From Plazaster borealis (lineage: Eukaryota; Echinodermata; Asteroidea; Forcipulatida; Labidiasteridae), in NCBI GenBank assembly GCA_021014325.1, contig CM037462.1, positions 9,468,501-9,532,500 on the forward strand: a DNA stretch of 64,000 bases, read 5' to 3'. Positions within the stretch are counted from its first letter, which is position 1. Every line of letters begins with the position of its first letter. A program made the translations under genes and the position numbers. The notes under the pieces were generated by a model. That model worked only from the letters and a program-made list of their open reading frames with translations, did not search any database and was not told the DNA's origin. This document shows, one piece after another, positions 62,901 through 64,000 of the stretch.

Positions 62901-63437
62901 ATTCTTCCCGACTGAAATACTATCTCAAAGTTGAGTAGTCGATGACACCACGAAACCATCATTGCTTATTGCGATTGCCAAAATCGGCATTAACACGTAT
63001 ATGAACGTGTATAAAATCCATGATAAAGCCAATAACTTGTTTCGTTAATTCCCCAAAAAATGCAACACAGATTTAAATGAATGAAAAAATGTACAAAGAT
63101 AATGAAGATATTCCTGGGAAAGATTTTTAAAAACAGAGGAAGGGACTTTGGTATGTCCTAGAGGAGAATATAAGAATCACATGATTATATGAACAATGGC
63201 TGATATTATTATCAATCTTGATATTAAATTGTCAACCACTCTCTCAGGGCAAAGGAATAATGATAACGTACTGGGTGGAGGGGAAAGACCAACCGGCAAC
63301 CGACTCCACGCAGACTCTACTCACGGCGACCAATGTGGTACTAAACGGAGACCCTGACAAGCCCGCCAGTTCGCCCCGGGAACAACTCTCCGTGAGCGAT
63401 ATCAACGAAGAAGTCAACAGAAAGGTATCTTTACCAG
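14789..63437 (+). CDS. Receptor-type (membrane) guanylyl cyclase, partial gene, 15 exons
   Basis: Joined exons: 14789-14940, 21358-21430, 23207-23330, 25525-25611, 30503-30646, 37984-38105, 40771-40918, 43431-43593, 44586-44799, 48139-48226, 55297-55436, 55683-55835, 56204-56302, 61296-61387, 63248-63437. They give 662 codons in one frame (residue 1 = Cys at 14791). Domain order: Cys-rich juxtamembrane 1-29, transmembrane ~31-54, KHD ~76-365, coiled coil ~377-410, class III cyclase 410-~610, C-terminal tail. The enzyme family converts GTP to cGMP at the plasma membrane after peptide binding. KHD: Lys124 of the VAIK motif is kept, HRD is H-G-R (214-216), DFG is D-Y-G (234-236). Cyclase: Asp439 and Asp483 bind metal, Glu479 and Cys551 recognise guanine, Asn558 and Arg562 are catalytic. 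The ligand-binding domain and the signal peptide must lie upstream of the window, and the stop codon downstream. The ligand is unknown. The alternatives are retinal-type or other invertebrate members of the same family; membrane guanylyl cyclase itself is not in doubt. Confidence 0.96.
15012..15335. repeat. 41-bp tandem array in intron 1
   Basis: About eight diverged units of GGGCTACATTTAGGGCTGGG plus CTAACTTTAGGTACAGAG, with a period of 41 bp (for example, starts at 15130 and 15171). It lies about 70 bp after the exon 1 donor. Non-coding. Confidence 0.8.
15655..15880 (+). mobile_element. Diverged family A TTAA element, truncated
   Basis: GGTAATTGTCAAAGACCAG followed by a recognisable GTGAAAGTTTAAGCTCAATC and CTTCTCCAAAACTATAGCA parallels the family A body. 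The outer ends are eroded. Confidence 0.55.
15881..17308. other. Intron 1 stretch without recognised features
   Basis: AT-rich, with short frames only. GGCCAAG and GCGGGTCACTAGATC pieces at ~16715-16960 show no family. A G/T-rich run is at 17110-17165. Confidence 0.4.
17309..17859. mobile_element. Palindromic element, family F, copy 1
   Basis: The left end AAAGAGGGTCTCCAAGGTCA is inverted at the right end as TGACCCTGGAGACCCTCTTT. The sub-terminal segments (CAAATTCAATTTGTG, AGATAGAGTC) are mirrored too. Two further copies are at 18590-19064 and, in half form, at 40228-40400. Confidence 0.85.
17892..17998. repeat. Inverted repeat CTAGGTGGCAGCAGACTT / AAGTCTGCTGCCACCTAG
   Basis: Arms of ~18-30 bp bracket a ~60 bp centre. 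The arm motif GTCTGCTGCCACC recurs at 19631, 19812 and 46432, so it is the end of a dispersed palindromic family. Confidence 0.75.
18590..19064. mobile_element. Palindromic element, family F, copy 2
   Basis: TTAAAGAGAGCCTCCAAGGT at the left and ATCGAAGCCCCTCTTTAA at the right are inverted, with mirrored GCGCTCCACTCATTTTCC-type sequence inside. TTAA is present at both ends, which suggests a TTAA target. Confidence 0.82.
19261..19489. mobile_element. Nested palindromic element (inner 1)
   Basis: Left ACTGCAAAAACTGGGATGAT and ACACCATGGGTGTTG; right CAACACCCATGGTGT and ATCACCCCAGTTTCTGCAGT. The arms mirror with few mismatches over ~45 bp. Confidence 0.75.
19596..19856. mobile_element. Nested palindromic element (inner 2), long arms
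   Basis: The left arm ATACACCAATCCTTCACCGA continues through CTTGGTGGCAGCAGA. The right arm mirrors it, ending TCGGCGAAGGATTGGTGTAT. There is one mismatch in the first ~40 bp, so this is a young insertion. Confidence 0.85.
20161..21112. other. Intron 1 stretch without recognised features
   Basis: AT-rich. TGCAGCACGT(T/C)AACG occurs twice (20210, 20299). No gene. Confidence 0.4.
21113..21259. repeat. Inverted-repeat element with GGCTCTGGCTTA core
   Basis: CTTTTCGAAATCAGGGTTTCG near the left end and CATGATTTCGAAAAGATG near the right are mirrored. The inside is a pair of GGCTxxGGCT / AGCCxxAGCC segments. It ends 98 bp before exon 2. Confidence 0.7.
21358..21430 (+). CDS. Exon 2: cytoplasmic juxtamembrane segment
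   Basis: The acceptor is GATTTCAG. The exon encodes [20 protein letters not shown] followed by DIKP. This matches the family pattern of an aromatic/basic stop-transfer stretch followed by a W-x-(V/I)-x-(W/Y)-x-D-I motif just before the KHD. It starts in phase 0 and ends in phase 1. The donor is GTCAGA, weaker than consensus, but the only phase-compatible one seen next to the conserved stretch. Confidence 0.85.
21431..21789. other. Intron 2 start; no features
   Basis: The open frame running on from exon 2 through the GTCAGA donor ends at 21559 and has no family similarity, so it is treated as intron. Confidence 0.5.
21790..22710. repeat. ~69-bp tandem array, about 13 units, intron 2
   Basis: The unit contains ACTTTGCATGGTGGAGATAC, AATCTAGTAAGGTTTGCAGT and AACACCATGTACATGAGTAG. 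Starts at 21790, 21859, 21941 and 22009 show a spacing of 68-82 bp. The - strand stays open in several frames because of the repeat, and these frames are not genes. The last unit runs directly into the motif at 22712-22790. A single diverged unit is at 38155-38215. Confidence 0.9.
22712..22795 (+). ncRNA. Hammerhead-ribozyme-like motif at the end of the 69-bp array
   Basis: CTGAAGA (22724-22730) is followed by C, a 6-bp stem GATCAG/CTGATC around the loop AGCATA, then GAAACGTC. Flanking CAACT and AGTTG can pair as a third helix. This is the order of a type I hammerhead (CUGANGA, stem II, GAAA, cleavage site). It departs from consensus by one extra base between CTGAAGA and stem II and by a near-absent stem III. 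Hammerheads are known in Penelope-like retroelements and retrozymes. Activity is not shown; call it a motif. Confidence 0.4.
22796..23206. other. Intron 2 end; no features
   Basis: Unique-looking sequence ending in the exon 3 polypyrimidine tract. Confidence 0.5.
23207..23330 (+). CDS. Exon 3: start of kinase homology domain
   Basis: The acceptor is TCTGTTTCAG and the donor is GTACGT. The phases (1 in, 2 out) fit both neighbours. It encodes about 41 residues: a Gly/Ser-containing stretch ([12 protein letters not shown]) where a kinase glycine-rich loop would be, then a Gln/Lys-containing helix leading to the VAIK-equivalent lysine in exon 4. The glycine loop is not canonical, as usual in this pseudokinase family. 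Confidence 0.85.
23843..24175 (+). mobile_element. Family E element, copy 1
   Basis: Shares TTTTAGTCTGAAAGCT, GAAGTTCATACTAGAACCAT (here with ACG for AAG), CAACCAAAATTAAGGACAAT and ACACAAAACATGAACACTGT with 30065-30447 and 56701-57012. Ends ACCAATCCTGTATAACCTTT. Confidence 0.75.
24356..24770. mobile_element. Palindromic element, family D, copy 1
   Basis: Left GGGAATTGTGCCTTTGATGA and right TCATCAAAGGCACAATCCCA are inverted over ~45 bp. The centre carries another palindrome (TATTAGTCAAAATAACACTA, 24582-24690) with AGTCATATGAGAC arms. Copy 2 is at 60078-60520. Confidence 0.85.
25525..25611 (+). CDS. Exon 4: KHD, VAIK-equivalent lysine
   Basis: The acceptor is TTTTACAG and the donor is GTAAGA; the exon is phase 2 on both sides. 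It encodes [15 protein letters not shown] then [13 protein letters not shown]. Lys124 of IAIK is the residue that contacts ATP phosphates in kinases. [10 protein letters not shown] corresponds to helix C, and its Glu140 can align with the salt-bridge glutamate. Confidence 0.93.
25612..27668. other. Intron 4, first part; no gene
   Basis: AT-rich, with some CpG-containing segments. A TA dinucleotide run is at 27482-27502. Open frames are short and without family features. The - strand frame 27248-27766 overlaps the satellite and is rejected. Confidence 0.45.
27669..28640. repeat. 117-bp satellite array in intron 4
   Basis: Unit starts at 27669, 27786, 27903, 28020, 28137 and 28254 are exactly 117 bp apart, followed by about three decayed units. 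The unit includes ACCACAGTGGATGATA, TCAGACAGTAGGAGGGTTGA, GAATGCATTCACCACATGAT and TTTATCTATTATTCAAA. Two unit types alternate (A, B, A, B, then B-like and a mix). Because 117 = 39 x 3 the + strand stays open for 219 codons (27675-28334). This is a repeat effect, not a gene. Confidence 0.93.
29265..29780. repeat. Irregular GAATCAAGATAAGGTAC tandem array, intron 4
   Basis: The core TTTGAATCAAGATAAGGT(A/G)CA recurs about every 60-110 bp, with AAACTGCTGC and GTGTGCT pieces between cores. Same type as 1830-2465. Confidence 0.65.
30065..30447 (+). mobile_element. Family E element, copy 2, next to exon 5
   Basis: Left TTAAAGGTATTAAACACGAT, then GGTAAGGATAAAAACATAAT; right ACCAATCCTGTATAAAACC. Internally it shares the family E landmarks. 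It ends about 55 bp before the exon 5 start, leaving only the branch site and pyrimidine tract between. Confidence 0.8.
30503..30646 (+). CDS. Exon 5: KHD N-lobe and hinge
   Basis: The acceptor is TTCTACAG and the donor is GTAAGG; phase 2 on both sides. It encodes [19 protein letters not shown], then [17 protein letters not shown] and [11 protein letters not shown]. The H-x-N-(L/I)-x-x-F-x-G and E-Y-C-x-K-G-S-L blocks are hallmark KHD motifs of receptor guanylyl cyclases. A palindromic repeat remnant ends about 55 bp upstream of the acceptor. Confidence 0.96.
30780..30880. repeat. G/T-rich low-complexity tract
   Basis: TTTGGGTTTTGGGTTTTTTG-type runs followed by (GTT)n and a T run. Confidence 0.75.
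30890..31018. repeat. Short tandem repeat with TTTGGACAATAAATCCAA core
   Basis: Five to six diverged ~20-bp units reading GGACAAT(A/G)A(A/T)TCCAA. Non-coding. Confidence 0.7.
31168..31312. repeat. Inverted repeat ATAGACCTTATTGCGCCTGA / TGACGTCAAGGCATAAGGTC
   Basis: Arms of ~25 bp with a shared TGACGTCA end a ~145 bp palindromic element. Directly downstream (31350-31460) is a diverged copy of the 13610 repeat. Confidence 0.6.
31778..32135. mobile_element. Non-autonomous TTAA element, family B, right end decayed
   Basis: The left end TTAAAGGGAGTGTAGGCCTA continues with AAAACTTACTTGGTAAGAAG, AACGTTTATGCATGAAACGT and CTACCACCTTTTGAAATGAA. The right terminal TTAA is not found. Confidence 0.7.
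33066..33436 (+). mobile_element. Non-autonomous TTAA element, family A, copy 1
   Basis: Starts TTAAAGGCATCGTACACG and ends CGTGTACGATGCCTTTAA, with 18-bp inverted ends. Internal landmarks: CATATGCATAAAAT, AAATTTGGGCTCAATTGGTC, an AAACTTCTTGCAAGAAGTTT hairpin at the centre, and TTACTTCAGAG. TTAA ends without a transposase fit a piggyBac-type MITE. Confidence 0.9.
33437..35463. other. Intron 5 stretch; no gene
   Basis: Contains open frames up to 155 codons (34055-34522) with no domain, no splice context and low-complexity flanks. C/G runs are at 34797-34826 and 34949-34962. Confidence 0.4.
35464..35831 (+). mobile_element. TTAA element, family A variant
   Basis: Starts TTAAAGGCAGTGGACACTAT and ends ATAGTGTCCACTGCCTTTAA, exact 20-bp inverted ends. 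The centre is a perfect hairpin of GATTTCGAGACCTCAAG (arms at ~35645 and ~35670). It is a separate subfamily by its centre and ends. Confidence 0.9.
35832..37218. other. Intron 5 stretch; no gene
   Basis: AT-rich. A small palindrome at 36158-36240 brackets CGTAATTTGTGGG and CCCACAAATGACG around GCTTTGTTATACCTCC-like sequence. GCCATGTTAGTTATACA is duplicated at ~37044-37070. Confidence 0.4.
37219..37450 (+). mobile_element. tRNA-derived SINE with (GAACTGAACC)n tail
   Basis: The A-box-like TGGCCGAGCGGTTAAGAG and the B-box-like TGGGTTTGAGTCCCGT are followed by TTGTGTCCTTGAGCAAGATA. The body is shortened and ends in a CTGAACTGAACCGAA repeat (37401-37450). The head is Leu/Ser-tRNA-like. Confidence 0.85.
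37750..37905. repeat. Palindromic element with a (CTACGG)n core
   Basis: AGGCTGTGTCCGAATTGGCG and CGCCAATTCGGATACAGCCT are inverted ends. Inside is an uninterrupted run of about seven GGCTAC units (37769-37808). It lies 79 bp upstream of exon 6. Confidence 0.85.
37984..38105 (+). CDS. Exon 6: KHD catalytic-loop equivalent
   Basis: The acceptor is TTCCCGCCAG and the donor is GTAAGA; phase 2 in, phase 1 out. It encodes [20 protein letters not shown] then [20 protein letters not shown]. The HRDLKxxN motif of kinases appears as HGRLKSSN, so the catalytic base Asp is replaced by Arg216. The family usually has other non-acidic residues here. No phosphotransfer is expected. Confidence 0.96.
38155..38345 (-). 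ncRNA. Second hammerhead-like motif with a single array unit
   Basis: On the - strand it reads GGAAGAC, GATCAGAGCATACTGATC, GAAACGTCGAG, then ACCGATTCCTCTCAGAACCA, the same order as 22712-22795. The core CTGAAGA is CGGAAGA here. On its 3' side on the - strand lies one unit like the 69-bp array (38155-38215). An inverted duplicate of CCAGCATCCTCC is at 38312-38334. Confidence 0.4.
39538..40119. mobile_element. GGCCCAATT-ended palindromic element interrupted by a family B element
   Basis: Left GGCCCAATTCCATAGAGCTG and right CAGCTCTATGAAATTGGGTCC are inverted ends. A family B element (39559-39953) sits in a TTAA 21 bp inside the left end. A related intact element is at 46102-46383. Confidence 0.82.
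39559..39953. mobile_element. Non-autonomous TTAA element, family B, nested
   Basis: Starts TTAAAGGGTTTGTGTACG and ends ACAATTCCTTTAA. Landmarks: GTAAGAAGTACAGCAGCTTT, TATGCGTAACGCTTCTCAGA and GCTACCACCTTTTGAAATGA. Inserted in the TTAA of GAGCTGCTTAAG. Confidence 0.88.
40228..40400 (+). mobile_element. Half copy of family F
   Basis: AAAGGCTCCAAGGTCAAATC, TTACAAGTCTCTAACCTC and GTTAAAACAGTGTAAAATGC match the left half of 17309-17859. The right half is lost. Confidence 0.65.
40771..40918 (+). CDS. Exon 7: KHD activation-segment equivalent
   Basis: The acceptor is TATATTCAG and the donor is GTAAGG; phase 1 in, phase 2 out. The first codon completes Asp234 of D-Y-G, the DFG-equivalent. It then encodes [10 protein letters not shown] and [11 protein letters not shown]. 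The P-P-E-x-L block corresponds to the APE motif at the end of the activation segment. Ends with DVYR/S at the junction, where kinases have the D-V-(W/Y)-S-F motif completed by exon 8. Confidence 0.95.
41060..41775 (+). mobile_element. tRNA-derived SINE split by a TTAA element
   Basis: The head 41060-41155 (TGGTGGCCGAGCGGTCAAGC as A box, TGGGTTCGAGTCCCGGCC as B box) stops at TTGTGTCA. The body resumes at 41547 after the inserted family B element, with TTTGGATGGAAC, GTTTGCCCCGGTGTTTCTGG and CAGGCGCTATATAAATG. Confidence 0.82.
41156..41546. mobile_element. Non-autonomous TTAA element, family B, inside a SINE
   Basis: Starts TTAAAGGCATCGTACACG and ends CGTGTACGATGCCTTTAA, exact inverted ends. 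Its interior carries family B landmarks (AAAGGTGGTAGCGTTTTTGA, GTTACGCGTAACGCTTCTCA). Note that its ends equal those of family A copy 33066. Confidence 0.92.
42000..43030. other. Intron 7 stretch; no gene
   Basis: A (CT)n run is at 42480-42500. Open frames of 79-97 codons around 42435-42765 overlap one another and show no domain. Confidence 0.45.
43035..43320 (+). mobile_element. tRNA-derived SINE, 5'-truncated
   Basis: Begins in the B box (GGGTGTGGGTTCGAGACATG) and continues TTGTATCCTTGAGCAAGATA, ACCATAATTGCTTTGTCCTT, then GTGTTTCTCGTTCACATAGA and GTTTCCTCAGGCTTGTGAGC. It matches the reverse-oriented copy at 3250-3590. Confidence 0.85.
43431..43593 (+). CDS. Exon 8: KHD C-lobe
   Basis: The acceptor is CTCCGTACAG. 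The first base completes Ser283 of the D-V-Y-S-F motif, followed by [14 protein letters not shown], the kinase subdomain IX helix. Then comes a variable acidic/Ser/Pro loop and [10 protein letters not shown]. The exon ends in phase 0. The donor GTCTGA is weak. The exon 9 reading frame joins correctly, so this donor is accepted. Confidence 0.93.
43594..44585. other. Intron 8; short tandem repeat only
   Basis: AGAGCTACATTGAGGGGCTA is duplicated at 44115 and 44160 (period ~46 bp), next to a (GTCT)n run at 44080-44099. Nothing else was recognised. Confidence 0.55.
44586..44799 (+). CDS. Exon 9: end of KHD and dimerisation coiled coil
   Basis: It encodes [20 protein letters not shown], the subdomain XI block whose Arg350 is structurally conserved, then a linker and a heptad-rich helix ([19 protein letters not shown], then RLLY). 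This is the signalling helix that holds guanylyl cyclase dimers together and passes the signal to the cyclase. The acceptor used is the TAG ending at 44585, which keeps phase 0 with exon 8. The donor A/GTAAGT is strong. A nearby AAG acceptor at 44581-44582 would add a stop codon (TAG). Confidence 0.95.
44800..45564. other. Intron 9, first part; no gene
   Basis: No repeat family recognised. Open frames are short. Confidence 0.4.
45565..45870 (-). mobile_element. Dispersed repeat interrupted by a palindromic insert
   Basis: The - strand copy of the 6995-7125 repeat is interrupted at 45644-45800 by a palindrome: GGGCCTTTTCACAAACTTCG and CGAGGTTTGAGAAAGGCCCC are its ends. The comparison with 7.0 kb shows sequence present here and absent there. 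Confidence 0.65.
46102..46383. mobile_element. GGGCCCAATT-ended palindromic element
   Basis: Left GGGCCCAATTTCATAGCGCT and right AACTCTATGAAATTGGGCCC are inverted. The inside holds GCTTAACGGTAAGC and TTAGCACGAAAATTAG hairpins. Same family as 39538-40119. Confidence 0.85.
46992..47136. repeat. Inverted GTTCCGACA repeats around a telomere-like TTAGGG run
   Basis: Three TATTCCGACACCCC-type units on the left are mirrored by two GGGGTGTCGGAACATA units on the right. The loop holds four to five TTAGGG repeats (47058-47085). Lies within intron 9. Confidence 0.88.
47137..48138. other. Intron 9, last part; no gene
   Basis: Short open frames only; the final TGTCTTTTCCAG is the exon 10 acceptor. Confidence 0.45.
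48139..48226 (+). CDS. Exon 10: start of guanylyl cyclase catalytic domain
   Basis: The acceptor is TCTTTTCCAG and the donor is GTACGT; phase 1 in, phase 2 out. It encodes [20 protein letters not shown] then [11 protein letters not shown]-x-x-V-A-x-x-L-x-x-G is the invariant opening of the receptor cyclase domain. The exon breaks just before the metal-binding FSDIVGFT block. Confidence 0.96.
48715..48795 (+). repeat. Degraded third copy of the GAAACGTCGAG module
   Basis: ACCAGAGTATACTGTTCGAA, ACGTCGAGACC and ACACCGGTTCTTCTCAAAGC parallel the modules at 22712 and 38155. Stem II has a mismatch and CTGANGA is missing, so no ribozyme fold is expected. Confidence 0.55.
48800..49699. other. Intron 10 stretch; no gene
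   Basis: No recognised repeats or exons. Confidence 0.4.
49700..50073 (+). mobile_element. TTAA element, family A, copy 2
   Basis: Starts TTAAAGACACTGAACACG and ends CGTGTACAGTGCCTTTAA. The interior is nearly identical to 33066-33436, including the AAACTTCTTGCAAGAAGTTT hairpin. Confidence 0.92.
50155..50385. repeat. Dispersed repeat shared with 3810-4025
   Basis: See 3810-4025. Here it runs straight into a rearranged family A piece. Confidence 0.6.
50386..50675 (+). mobile_element. TTAA element, family A, rearranged partial copy
   Basis: The first ~29 bp (AACTTACTTGGTAACAAGCA) are the reverse complement of the element's own right part. They are followed directly by TTGCAAGAAAATGATGAAAG and the normal interior to the right end GTACGATACCTTTAA. 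This indicates an inversion or template switch. Confidence 0.75.
50676..51911. other. Intron 10 stretch; no gene
   Basis: A G run is at 50792-50801. No recognised repeats or exons. Confidence 0.4.
51912..52290 (+). mobile_element. TTAA element, family A, copy 4
   Basis: Starts TTAAAGGCACTGGACACG and ends CGTGTACGATACCTTTAA. Full interior present. Confidence 0.9.
52291..54114. other. Intron 10 stretch; no gene
   Basis: Contains a degraded piece like the GGCCCAATT family (GCTTACCGGGAAAGGGTTAC at ~52820) and a C run at 53329-53340. Open frames of 66-108 codons have no family features. Confidence 0.4.
54115..54270 (+). mobile_element. Half copy of family C
   Basis: TTAAAGGGACACGTTGCCTT, TTTTAAAAGTAGAATATAAT and GAACTAACACGGTCC match the left arm of 4222-4603. 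The right arm is missing. Confidence 0.75.
54271..55296. other. Intron 10, last part; no gene
   Basis: A (TTTG)n tract is at 54787-54836 and a C run at 54918-54926. The open frame 54787-55218 spans low-complexity sequence and has no domain. Confidence 0.45.
55297..55436 (+). CDS. Exon 11: cyclase core, metal site and guanine-selecting Glu
   Basis: The acceptor is TTTTCTTGCAG and the donor is T/GTAAGT; phase 2 in, phase 1 out. It encodes [18 protein letters not shown], then [15 protein letters not shown] and [13 protein letters not shown]. Asp439 and Asp483 are the two metal-binding aspartates of class III cyclases. Glu479 in KVET contacts the guanine base. Confidence 0.97.
55683..55835 (+). 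CDS. Exon 12: cyclase domain middle
   Basis: The acceptor is CTCCTCAG and the donor is G/GTAATT; phase 1 on both sides. It encodes [19 protein letters not shown], then [13 protein letters not shown] and [10 protein letters not shown]. The A-Y-M-V-x-S-G-(L/I)-P and L-R-I-x-x-G-x-H-(T/S)-G blocks are diagnostic. The intron before it is only 246 bp, the shortest in the gene. Confidence 0.97.
56204..56302 (+). CDS. Exon 13: cyclase transition-state residues
   Basis: The acceptor is CAATCACAG and the donor is G/GTTTGT (weak); phase 1 on both sides. It encodes [19 protein letters not shown] then [13 protein letters not shown]. Cys551 (in RYCLFG) is the second guanine-specifying residue. Asn558 and Arg562 (in NTASR) stabilise the transition state. 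All are kept, which argues for a working cyclase. Confidence 0.97.
56701..57012 (+). mobile_element. Family E element, copy 3
   Basis: The left end ATACAGGATTGGTAAGGATA mirrors the right end ACCAATCCTGTATAATGCC (here CTAATCCTGTATAATGCC), closing in TTTAA. Shared landmarks with 30065-30447. Confidence 0.8.
57040..57354 (+). mobile_element. TTAA element, family A, left-truncated
   Basis: Begins within the element (TTATGCATAAAATAACAAGC) and runs to the right end GTGTACAGTGCCTTTAA. Confidence 0.85.
57450..58075 (-). mobile_element. SINE-like repeat split by a TTAA element
   Basis: On the - strand the outer part (57985-58075: GTGTGGGTTCAGGTCACGGT as B box, GACACCTGTGTCA) and the inner part (57450-57600: GCAAGACACTTAACC, ATGGGTTC-like body, CGGTGTTTCTGACATGG) join into one SINE if 57601-57984 is removed. 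Confidence 0.72.
57601..57984 (-). mobile_element. TTAA element, family A, inverted, inside a SINE
   Basis: TTAAAGGCACTGTACACC at the left and CGTGTTCAGTGCCTTTAA at the right; the interior is on the - strand relative to the other copies. The central hairpin here is GACTTCAGGCCTGAAGCC. Confidence 0.9.
58076..60077. other. Intron 13 stretch; no gene
   Basis: AT-rich with scattered short frames (58925-59164, 59248-59496, 59711-59983). None shows domain motifs or an exon that fits phase 1 between exons 13 and 14. Confidence 0.45.
60078..60520. mobile_element. Palindromic element, family D, copy 2
   Basis: Left GGGAAATTGTGCCTTTGATG and right CATCAAAGGCACAATCCCAT are inverted. AGAAAGATATTTGGCC is mirrored by GCCAAATGTCTTTCTCATGA. 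The centre differs from copy 1, with CATTTTGGGAGTC / GACTCCAAAATG arms. Confidence 0.85.
60719..61109. mobile_element. Palindromic element inside a (TTTA)n microsatellite
   Basis: AGGGGCCATTCAAAATAG and CTATTCTGAATGGCCCCT are inverted ends of a 391-bp element. TTTATTTA-type repeats flank both sides (60700-60717 and 61110-61145), as if it inserted into the microsatellite. Confidence 0.75.
61296..61387 (+). CDS. Exon 14: cyclase domain C-terminal part
   Basis: The acceptor is TTTCAACAG and the donor is GTAAAC; phase 1 in, phase 0 out. It encodes [18 protein letters not shown], then [14 protein letters not shown]-x-I-x-x-S following the M-E-S-T-G motif, and the R-G-x-(M/V)-x-V-K-G-K-G block completed by exon 15, are standard family features. 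Confidence 0.95.
61388..62515. other. Intron 14, first part; no gene
   Basis: No repeats or exons recognised apart from a short piece at 62320-62410 resembling 11900-12010. Confidence 0.4.
62516..62890 (+). mobile_element. TTAA element, family A, copy 7
   Basis: Starts TTAAAGGCACTGAACACG and ends CGTGTACGATACCTTTAA. Full interior with the TTGCAAGAGG variant of the central hairpin. Lies 357 bp upstream of exon 15. Confidence 0.92.
63248..63437 (+). CDS. Exon 15: cyclase end (GKG...TYWVEGK) and start of C-terminal tail
   Basis: The acceptor is CTCTCAG. It opens [19 protein letters not shown], the usual end of the cyclase fold, then continues into a low-homology tail rich in Ser, Thr, Asp, Asn and Pro. 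Two donors are possible. CAG/GTAGGT after 63437 fits consensus better and is used here. AAG/GTATCT after 63424 would also be in frame. The rest of the tail and the stop codon are beyond the window. Confidence 0.92.
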
Positions 63438-63654
63438 GTAGGTATTGCATTGCTGTGTAAACTGTGGCTTAAAATGTGTGCAGGAGCTTATGGGATACAA
63501 AGAGTTTTGAAAGGGGGCAATTTAAAAGGTGTGCACAACATTGGTGAGATTGAAAATATAAAATTACTCTACACATAACTTATATACATACAGTACATCA
63601 AATCGATGTTCGCAGATTTGCACACAACTTTACATGGTATAAAGATGGTCGTGG

Positions 63655-63922
63655 TGGAAAACCTCCCTTGTTTGAAATGCTATGCTCTTTGAGAGTAAAA
63701 CAATTAGTTTTGATCTCGCGAGTCACAAGCCAGAAGTTCGAGAACAGTGAAAACGTGTGGGGTTTCTTTTGGTTTTGGGTTGGGTTTTTTACTTTTTTTC
63801 TGGTGACTCAGATAACCAATTGAGCTTTAACCTTCATAGGTTTGTTATTTTATGTATAGGTTGGATTAAATAAAGTGCAGTTACTGGTCTTTGACAATTA
63901 CCAATGTTGTCCACTCGTTTTA
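63655..63922 (-). mobile_element. Diverged family A-type element, partial
   Basis: On the - strand it reads GGTAATTGTCAAAGACCAGT, then a weakened AATAACAAACCTATGAAGGT and TTGGTTATCTGAGTCAC, with a tail near TTTTACTCTCAAAGAGCATA. Old copy; the left boundary is uncertain. Confidence 0.55.
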
Positions 63923-64000
63923 AGTCCCCCAGCGTGTGTAAGAACCTAACAGCAACAAGGACTGACAACAAATATTAATGTGGTAAATGCTGACTCATTG

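Noticed and set aside
1..64000. CRISPR arrays, operons, bacterial-type promoters or ribosome binding sites
   Set aside because: The window is spliced animal DNA. The tandem arrays lack the constant-repeat/unique-spacer pattern of CRISPR.

Overview
The window is animal genomic DNA, intron-rich and repeat-rich. It carries one clearly supported protein-coding gene on the + strand: a receptor-type (membrane) guanylyl cyclase, of the group that includes natriuretic-peptide receptors and echinoderm egg-peptide receptors. Fifteen consecutive exons can be placed between 14789 and 63437. Every acceptor is AG, every donor is GT, and the reading phases match at all fourteen junctions, giving 662 continuous codons. 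The gene enters the window already in its extracellular juxtamembrane part and leaves it after the cyclase domain, so both ends of the protein lie outside. The deuterostome, probably echinoderm (perhaps sea star), origin is an inference from the gene type and the repeat style; nothing in the window proves it.

Layout of the gene: exon 1 encodes a cysteine-rich membrane-proximal motif plus the transmembrane helix. Exons 2-3 encode the juxtamembrane segment and the start of the kinase homology domain (KHD). Exons 4-9 encode the rest of the KHD and the dimerisation coiled coil. Exons 10-15 encode the class III cyclase domain and the start of a C-terminal tail. The KHD keeps the ATP-site lysine but has Arg in place of the HRD aspartate, as expected of a regulatory pseudokinase. 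The cyclase domain keeps both metal-binding Asp residues, the Glu/Cys pair that selects GTP, and the catalytic Asn and Arg, so it should be active. In the family, peptide binding outside the cell is relayed through the KHD and coiled coil to a cyclase dimer that makes cGMP.

The first 14.8 kb and the introns (246 bp to 7.3 kb) contain no other gene I can support. They are filled with mobile-element remnants. These include at least two families of ~370-395 bp non-autonomous elements with TTAA ends (A and B), other palindromic families, tRNA-derived SINEs, and several tandem arrays (units of 117, 69, 41 and 72 bp, plus irregular arrays).

The most informative repeat structures are five. (1) TTAA elements of two different families sit at the same position of two SINE copies, which reveals the target-site duplication. 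(2) A 69-bp tandem array abuts a hammerhead-ribozyme-like motif, and the same pairing recurs 16 kb away. (3) A telomere-like TTAGGG run lies in the loop of an inverted repeat. (4) Three palindromic elements lie within one ~1 kb block. (5) A 117-bp satellite has a two-unit alternation, and its period is divisible by three, which creates a false 219-codon ORF.
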